A stretch of DNA of 64,000 nucleotides, from positions 46,948-110,947 of the forward strand of contig CALEBN010000054.1 of the NCBI GenBank assembly GCA_937943045.1. Reading direction: 5' to 3'. A model generated the notes under the pieces. It searched no databases. It was given only the letters and a program-made list of their open reading frames with translations, and was not told the DNA's origin. Positions 59,186 to 64,000 of the stretch are shown here, piece after piece. Both the position numbers and the translations under genes were made by a program. Each line of letters begins with the position of its first letter. The first letter of the stretch is position 1. This DNA is from an uncultured Collinsella sp. Its GTDB lineage: Bacteria; Actinomycetota; Coriobacteriia; Coriobacteriales; Coriobacteriaceae.

Positions 59186-61336
59186 CTAGTACTGGCTCTC
59201 GTGCTTGCTAAAGAAGTCGAAGCGCGGGGGCAGCGGCTTCACGCGGTGCTCGCCGGGCTTCTCACCCAGGCTCTCCACAAACTCGTCCGTGGAGGCAAAG
59301 ATGTTGTCCCAGCTAAAGAAGGCGACCGGGTCGACGTCGAAGTACTCGCAGATGAGCTCGCAGCCGGCCGGGACGATGCCGTGCATCAGAACGGTCGCCA
59401 CGCGCAGCTCGGTAAAGGCATCGACCAGGGCCTGCTTCATGGCGGCGTTGGCCGGCTCGCCCTCGAGCTTGTTGGCGGCCTTGGAGGCATCGCTCCAACG
59501 CTTGTTGGCGGCGCGCAGGTAGTCGTCGCACACGGCGAGCGCGCGGTGCGTCTCGAACTTGTACATGGCCTGTTCAAAGGCAAGGGCGGCCTGCTCGGCA
59601 GCCTCGACCACGGCGGCAGAGGCTGCGCCGGCCGGAATGCAGCCGTTGCGGTACGGGCTCTCGTCGCCCTCCTTGACGGCGACGCCGTAGAAGCAGCTGC
59701 GGGCCAGGCGGTTGAACACGCCGGTCAAAAGGGCGCTCTCCTTAAGGGCCGGATCGATGACGCGCTTGTCGTCGCAGGCGCGCACCTCGTTGCCGTCCTT
59801 GTCCTTGCCGGTCACACGCGTGTCATATGCCTTGGGGCTAAAGCTCACCGGCTTCTCGGACAGGCCGAGCGACAGCCAATGCGCGCGCATCTGCTCGCAG
59901 GTGTAGTGGTTGAGCAGGTCGTCTGCCGGCGGGGGAGGCGTCTGCGAGGACGAGCTGGCCTTTTTGCCCATGTAGAGCAGGTGGTAGCAAGCGCTGACGG
60001 TGCTCTGCGTAAGGTCCCAGCCCAGGGCCTCCCACATGGCGGTCTGCGCGATGCAGTAGAAGTAGATGTTGTCCTGACCGATGAACTGGTAGATCTGCGC
60101 GTCGTCCGAGCACCACCAGTCGCGCCAGTCGAGTGAGCTGTGCTGATAGGTGGGCGCGGGGACCTGCGTGGAATCGGCGTCGGCCTCGCCCATGAGGGCG
60201 GCGTCCTGGGCGGCGACACCCTCAGTTACGCCGGCGGCCTTGGCATCGCGTGCGAGCACGGTGCGCGTATAGCTGATGGGCGCCCACAGGCTCTCGGGCC
60301 AGCACCAGCAGGTGACGTCGTTCACGCCGTCGACCTCGGGCACCGGAACGCCCCAGTCGATGTTACCGGTGATGCGGAAGGGCACGAGCGCCTTGCCGCT
60401 GCGGAAGCGCACACCGCCGTTGGCGAGCACCGCGTGGGCGTCGTCGCGCTCCTTCCAGCTGGGGAAGGTGACGGTAAAGCTGCTCTTGTTGCCCTCGGGT
60501 TCCAGCACGGTGTGCTCGGGGAGCTGGTCCTCGACGGCGTCGAAGGCCTCGCGGAACTTGTTCTGAATGTAGAGCTGAGCCGGCAGCAGCCACTCTTCCA
60601 TGGTCTTGGAGACCACGGAGCGAACCTGCGGGTTCTGGGCGAGCTTGGCGGTGTAGGTCTTCATAAAGTCGAGGTAGGCCGGCAGGTCGAAGTAGAGGTT
60701 GTCGACCGGGCGCAGCTCGGGCACCTCGCCGGTGAGCTGGCTCTTGGGCGCGATGAGCTCCTCGGGCTCAAACTGGTGACCCAGGTCGCACTCGTCCGCG
60801 TACGCCTTCTCGGACTTGCAGCCCTGAATGGGGCAGCGGCCGATCACCTGACGGCCGTTGAGGAACGTGCCGGCCTTGGCGTCGTAGAACTGCAGCGTGG
60901 AGCGCTTGGAGATGGTGCCCTGCTCGTGCAGGCGCTCGATAATCTCGGCGGTCACTTCGTTGTGAATCTGCGCAGCCGGCTCAAGGCCCGAGCCGCCATA
61001 GATATCGCAGCTGATGTCGTAGTTGTTGAGGGTCGCGGCCTGGCGGGAGTGATTGGACTCGACGTACTCGCCGATGGACTTGTCGTAGCCTTCGTTCTCC
61101 TTGAGCTTGCGGTAGCTCTCCATGATGGGCGAGCCATAGCAGTCGGTGCCCGAGGTGAAGATGACATTTTCGCGGCCCAGACGGTCGCGCAGGAAGCGGG
61201 CGAAGAAGTCGGCCGGGACAAAGACGCCACCAACGTGGCCAAAGTGAAGGCCCTTGTTGCCGTAGGGCTCGCCGGCGGTAACGATGGCGCGGCGAGGCCA
61301 GCTGGGACGGTCGTTCATGGAGTATTTGGATGCCAT
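59186..61336 (-). CDS. Divergent methionyl-tRNA-synthetase-like class I tRNA ligase
   Basis: 716 residues. GEPYGNKGLHFGHVGGVFVPADFFARFLRD carries the HIGH motif as HFGH (31-34), followed by TSGTDCYGSPI, where MetRS usually has GTDEHG. A zinc-like cluster (CPIQGC, DECDLGHQFEPEELI), DIDWGVPVPE-type strand (ITGNIDWGVPVPE) and GQDNIYFYCI follow. The KMSKS loop reads GKKASSS. The C-terminus is a helical anticodon-binding-like domain; no Trbp111-type tail is present. AAGGAG precedes ATG 61336. It is either the main MetRS of this lineage or a second divergent copy; the gene list here cannot tell. Confidence 0.8.
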   Translation of the reverse strand: MASKYSMNDRPSWPRRAIVTAGEPYGNKGLHFGHVGGVFVPADFFARFLRDRLGRENVIFTSGTDCYGSPIMESYRKLKENEGYDKSIGEYVESNHSRQAATLNNYDISCDIYGGSGLEPAAQIHNEVTAEIIERLHEQGTISKRSTLQFYDAKAGTFLNGRQVIGRCPIQGCKSEKAYADECDLGHQFEPEELIAPKSQLTGEVPELRPVDNLYFDLPAYLDFMKTYTAKLAQNPQVRSVVSKTMEEWLLPAQLYIQNKFREAFDAVEDQLPEHTVLEPEGNKSSFTVTFPSWKERDDAHAVLANGGVRFRSGKALVPFRITGNIDWGVPVPEVDGVNDVTCWCWPESLWAPISYTRTVLARDAKAAGVTEGVAAQDAALMGEADADSTQVPAPTYQHSSLDWRDWWCSDDAQIYQFIGQDNIYFYCIAQTAMWEALGWDLTQSTVSACYHLLYMGKKASSSSQTPPPPADDLLNHYTCEQMRAHWLSLGLSEKPVSFSPKAYDTRVTGKDKDGNEVRACDDKRVIDPALKESALLTGVFNRLARSCFYGVAVKEGDESPYRNGCIPAGAASAAVVEAAEQAALAFEQAMYKFETHRALAVCDDYLRAANKRWSDASKAANKLEGEPANAAMKQALVDAFTELRVATVLMHGIVPAGCELICEYFDVDPVAFFSWDNIFASTDEFVESLGEKPGEHRVKPLPPRFDFFSKHESQY

Positions 61337-61468
61337 GGGACTCCTTCGCATATGGTGATGGCGCGGCCGGGCGCAAGGCCTGACGACGCGGTGGTCAATT
61401 CGTGCATATCGTTCGACATTATCGCACATGCGGACGGGTACGTGGCAGGGGCGCTATCCTAAGATGCT

Positions 61469-62035
61469 ATGAATGAGATTTCCAACATACATGCGTTTGA
61501 GGACGAGGAATTTCTGCACGCCTGCTTTGTGTGGGGGATGGCCGTGCTTGTGGTGTTTGCCGTGTGCCTGGTGCCGGTGTTTATGCTGCTGGGCGGGCCC
61601 GCAGACTTGGATGTGGCGGACGCGGGCGGCTGGACGGCGGTTTTGGGCTGGATAGTCGGCTTGGCTGCGGTTTCGGCGGCGTCATTTGCCGTGCACGAGC
61701 TGGTGCACGGTGTGTTATTTAAGATTCTGGCGCCTGCGGGCGCGAAGGTGACCTTTGGGGCGAATCGCGAGACGGCGATGATCTATGCCTGCGCCGAGGG
61801 CGTGGTCTATTCGCGCCGGCGGTACGTGGCAGTTTGCCTGGCGCCGACGGTTGTTGTGACGGCGGCGTTTGCCCTGGGGTTTGCGTTTTCGGGCTATCCG
61901 CTGATGTGCTACCTGGCGGCCGGCTTGCATTTGTCGGGCTGTGTGGGCGACTGGTATTACGTGCGGACCATCTTGCGCGACCGCCGCATTGTTGCCTGCG
62001 AGGACACGTCCTTCGGCGTGCGCTTTTTTGGGTGA
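61469..62035 (+). CDS. DUF3267 membrane protein with HExxH motif
   Basis: 188 residues. Two early membrane helices (about 18-42 and 54-75), then SFAVHELVHGVLF with the zinc-protease-type HELVH (76-80), and further helices (CLAPTVVVTAAFALGFAF, LMCYLAAGLHLSGCVGDWYYV). This fits DUF3267, putative membrane metallopeptidase-like proteins. The start ATG 61469 has no strong ribosome site. Its stop is 10 bases before the queH start, so the two may share a transcript, but a shared function is not implied. Confidence 0.82.
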   Translation: MNEISNIHAFEDEEFLHACFVWGMAVLVVFAVCLVPVFMLLGGPADLDVADAGGWTAVLGWIVGLAAVSAASFAVHELVHGVLFKILAPAGAKVTFGANRETAMIYACAEGVVYSRRRYVAVCLAPTVVVTAAFALGFAFSGYPLMCYLAAGLHLSGCVGDWYYVRTILRDRRIVACEDTSFGVRFFG

Positions 62036-62045
62036 GGAGATGTCG

Positions 62046-62621
62046 ATGAAGCCGTTGTTGCTGCATGCGTGCTGTGCGCCGTGCTCGCTTGAGCCGGTCC
62101 GCCTGCTGCGCGAGGAAGGGTTTGAGCCCACAATCTGCTGGACAAACCCCAATATTCAGCCTCACGATGAATGGCAGCGGCGTTTGGACGAGCTGCGCCG
62201 GTGGTGTGCCGATGGCGACATCGAGCTTATCGAGGCGGGGGAGGACCGGAAGCGCTGGGAGGCCGGCGTGGCACCGCTGGGCGCCGATCGGCCTCGTCGC
62301 TGTCGCGCGTGCTATGCCTTGCGCTTGGCCGAGGCGTGCCGCGTGGCCCAGGAGCGCGGGTTTGAGTTTGTGGGCACGACGCTCGCCGTCTCGCCGTACC
62401 AGCTGTTCGATACCTGCAATGACGTGCTTGAGCGCTTGGCGGCGGCACATGGGCTCACCCCGGTGATTCGCGATTTTCGCCCGTATTACCCCGAGGCGAC
62501 ACGCCGTTCGCGCGAGCTGGGCATGTATCGGCAGAACTACTGCGGCTGCCGATTCTCGGCCGTCGAGGCGGCCATGGACCGCGCCCGCATCCGCGACGAG
62601 CGCAAAGCCGCCAAAAAGTAG
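62046..62621 (+). CDS. queH: Epoxyqueuosine reductase QueH
   Basis: 191 residues from ATG 62046; GAGGAG sits 6 bases upstream, directly abutting the alternative ATG 62040. Reduces epoxyqueuosine to queuosine in tRNA, replacing QueG. The family cysteines are visible: LLHACCAPCS (9, 10, 13) and the C-terminal YCGCRFS; CWTNPNIQPHDEWQRR and GTTLAVSPYQ are also typical. It overlaps functionally with queA, encoded 64 bases downstream, which acts one step earlier. Confidence 0.95.
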   Translation: MKPLLLHACCAPCSLEPVRLLREEGFEPTICWTNPNIQPHDEWQRRLDELRRWCADGDIELIEAGEDRKRWEAGVAPLGADRPRRCRACYALRLAEACRVAQERGFEFVGTTLAVSPYQLFDTCNDVLERLAAAHGLTPVIRDFRPYYPEATRRSRELGMYRQNYCGCRFSAVEAAMDRARIRDERKAAKK

Positions 62622-62685
62622 TTCACTTGGGACGTCAGCCTGCTAGGATGTAGAGCGGACTTTAGCTATATAAGGAGTATCCGAC

Positions 62686-63903
62686 GTGTCTATGCGTACC
62701 GATGATTTTGACTATAACCTTCCTGAGGAACTGATTGCACAGGCTCCTGCCGAGCCGCGCGACTCCTGCCGCCTGTTGGTGGTGGATCGCAAGGGCTCCC
62801 GGGCGGGAACGCCGTTGGAGCACGGCGGTACCGCTGAGCACCGCATCTTCCGCGACATCATCGACTATATCGAGCCGGGCGATGTGCTCGTCATCAACAA
62901 GACGCGCGTGATGCCGGCCCGCCTGATCGGTCGCAAAGCCGGCTCGGGTGGCGTGGTCGAGACGCTGCTGCTCAAGCGCCGCGAGGACGTGGATCCGCTG
63001 GGCCATGTTTGGGAGTGCCTGGTCAAGCCGGGCAAGCGTCTGAAGCCCGGTGCTCAGATTGAGTATCGCGCCGGTGGCGCCCATGCGCCCGAGGGTGCGC
63101 CCGTGGTGCTGACGGCCGAGGTTGTCGACTTTGTCACCGATAGCCGCGGTGGCCGTCTGGTGCGCTTTGAGCCGGCCGGTTGCAATGCCGCCGGCGAGCA
63201 GCGCACGCTCGACGAGGCCATCCATGCTGCCGGTCACGTGCCGCTGCCGCCCTACATTACCGATTACGAGGGCGATCCCGAGAAGTACCAGACCGTCTAC
63301 GCCATGAAGGAGGAGCACTCGGCTGCCGCTCCCACGGCGGGTCTGCACTTTACTCCCGAGCTCATGGCCGCTATCGAGGCCAAGGGCGCGAAGTTTGCCG
63401 CCGTTGAGCTCGAGGTGGGCATCGATACCTTCCGCTTGGTGGAGGAGGACGACCCCACGCAGCACGTCATGCACACCGAGCGCTACCACGTGTCGCAGGA
63501 GGTTGTCGACGCCGTGCATAAGGCGAAGGCCGAGGGGCATCGCGTGATCGCTGTCGGTACCACGGCGGTGCGCTCGCTCGAGAGCGCCTTTGACGCGGAC
63601 GCGCCGGTGTCCGATCCGGCCGTGACGGCGCGCTATTTTGAAGGCCGCGAGGACGGCGCCGACACGCTCGGCCGCGGTGACATCGTGGTGCGCGAGAACG
63701 CGACAACGCAGCTCTACCTCATGCCTGGCTCGACCTATCACGTGGTCGACGCACTGATCACCAACTTCCACGTGCCGCGTTCCACGCTCATGATGCTCGT
63801 GAGCGCGCTTGCCTCCCGCGACCAGATCATGGATGCCTACGCCGCCGCCATCGAGGAGCGCTACCGCTTCTTCAGCTTTGGCGACGCCATGCTCATTTGT
63901 TAG
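62686..63903 (+). CDS. queA: S-adenosylmethionine:tRNA ribosyltransferase-isomerase QueA
   Basis: 405 residues from GTG 62686, set by TAAGGAG at 62671-62677; ATG 62692 is 14 bases from it. Transfers and isomerises the ribose of SAM onto preQ1-tRNA to give epoxyqueuosine. Motifs: DFDYNLPEELIAQAPAEPRD, GDVLVINKTRVMPARL, VPLPPYI, TVYAMKEEHSAAAPTAGLHFTPELM, DTFRLVEEDDPTQHVMHTERY, VGTTAVRSLES and FHVPRSTLMMLVSALA. Longer than some QueA by an insertion near 125-170. queH precedes it, so the last two queuosine steps are encoded together; the preQ1 genes are not in the window. Confidence 0.96.
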   Translation: MSMRTDDFDYNLPEELIAQAPAEPRDSCRLLVVDRKGSRAGTPLEHGGTAEHRIFRDIIDYIEPGDVLVINKTRVMPARLIGRKAGSGGVVETLLLKRREDVDPLGHVWECLVKPGKRLKPGAQIEYRAGGAHAPEGAPVVLTAEVVDFVTDSRGGRLVRFEPAGCNAAGEQRTLDEAIHAAGHVPLPPYITDYEGDPEKYQTVYAMKEEHSAAAPTAGLHFTPELMAAIEAKGAKFAAVELEVGIDTFRLVEEDDPTQHVMHTERYHVSQEVVDAVHKAKAEGHRVIAVGTTAVRSLESAFDADAPVSDPAVTARYFEGREDGADTLGRGDIVVRENATTQLYLMPGSTYHVVDALITNFHVPRSTLMMLVSALASRDQIMDAYAAAIEERYRFFSFGDAMLIC

Positions 63904-63929
63904 TTACGCGGTTCTACGAACCGCGTAAC
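63903..63929. repeat. 12-bp perfect hairpin after queA
   Basis: gttacgcggttc (63903-63914) and its exact complement (63918-63929) with a 3-base loop, starting within the queA stop codon. No T run follows; possible factor-assisted terminator or part of a repeat. Confidence 0.65.
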
Positions 63930-64000
63930 GGCTCGACGCTGCAAACCCGCCAGAGCGGCAATCTGCCTTTCAGCTTCGGCGGCATGACCAGAAGGTCAAT

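Overview
The window reads as a chromosomal segment of a high-GC anaerobic actinobacterium of the class Coriobacteriia, most likely Collinsella or a close relative. This is inferred from the G+C-rich coding style, superoxide reductase and formate-tetrahydrofolate ligase (anaerobe traits), many in-house Coriobacteriia-type hypothetical proteins, and short REP-like 'gggacgggg' intergenic repeats. I see no tRNA, rRNA, CRISPR array, phage or insertion sequence.

Layout. 1-3.6 kb: 5' part of mnmA, cysK, a divergent Rrf2 regulator, a YvlD/holin-4-like membrane protein and a TrpR/YerC-like regulator. 3.7-22.9 kb: a DNA metabolism block with AddB-like and AddA-like nuclease/helicase subunits, dnaE, a SWIM/SNF2 helicase, superoxide reductase, an NAD-synthetase-like protein whose active sites look destroyed, and overlapping ruvC-ruvA-ruvB. 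23-28.6 kb: fhs, a PASTA-like membrane protein, a cation diffusion facilitator and a zinc-ribbon protein. 28.6-33 kb: a patchy accessory stretch of very small genes, degenerate repeats, an ADP-ribosylglycohydrolase and a DUF1016 (YhcG-type) nuclease. 33-37.3 kb: exported proteins on the minus strand (Tat-exported PI-PLC-like protein, two paralogous lipoproteins). 37.7-43.1 kb: fchA-folD, a C69 dipeptidase, a phasin-like small protein and an AarF/UbiB kinase.

43.3-52 kb holds the most interesting locus: a cobalamin-riboswitch-like leader precedes a 2485-residue surface protein with eight Ig-like repeats, three DUF4430 (transcobalamin C-terminal-like) domains and a PQQ-type beta-propeller. A second membrane-anchored DUF4430 protein follows 9 bases later. 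I read this pair as a candidate B12-regulated cobalamin-capture system at the cell surface.

52-64 kb: two GtrA paralogues, class III fructose-1,6-bisphosphatase, a DegV protein, a TIM-barrel protein, an RsmB/NOP-type RNA methyltransferase, a large REP/BIME-like palindrome, a divergent methionyl-tRNA-synthetase-like enzyme, a DUF3267 membrane protease-like protein and the queuosine genes queH and queA.

Functional links: fhs, fchA and folD together make a complete formate-to-methylene-THF route, in which FchA probably supplies the cyclohydrolase step because FolD lacks the usual catalytic lysine. cysK lies divergent from an Rrf2 regulator across a region rich in inverted repeats, suggesting cysteine or Fe-S control. 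All family assignments come from reading motifs by eye; no database search was run.
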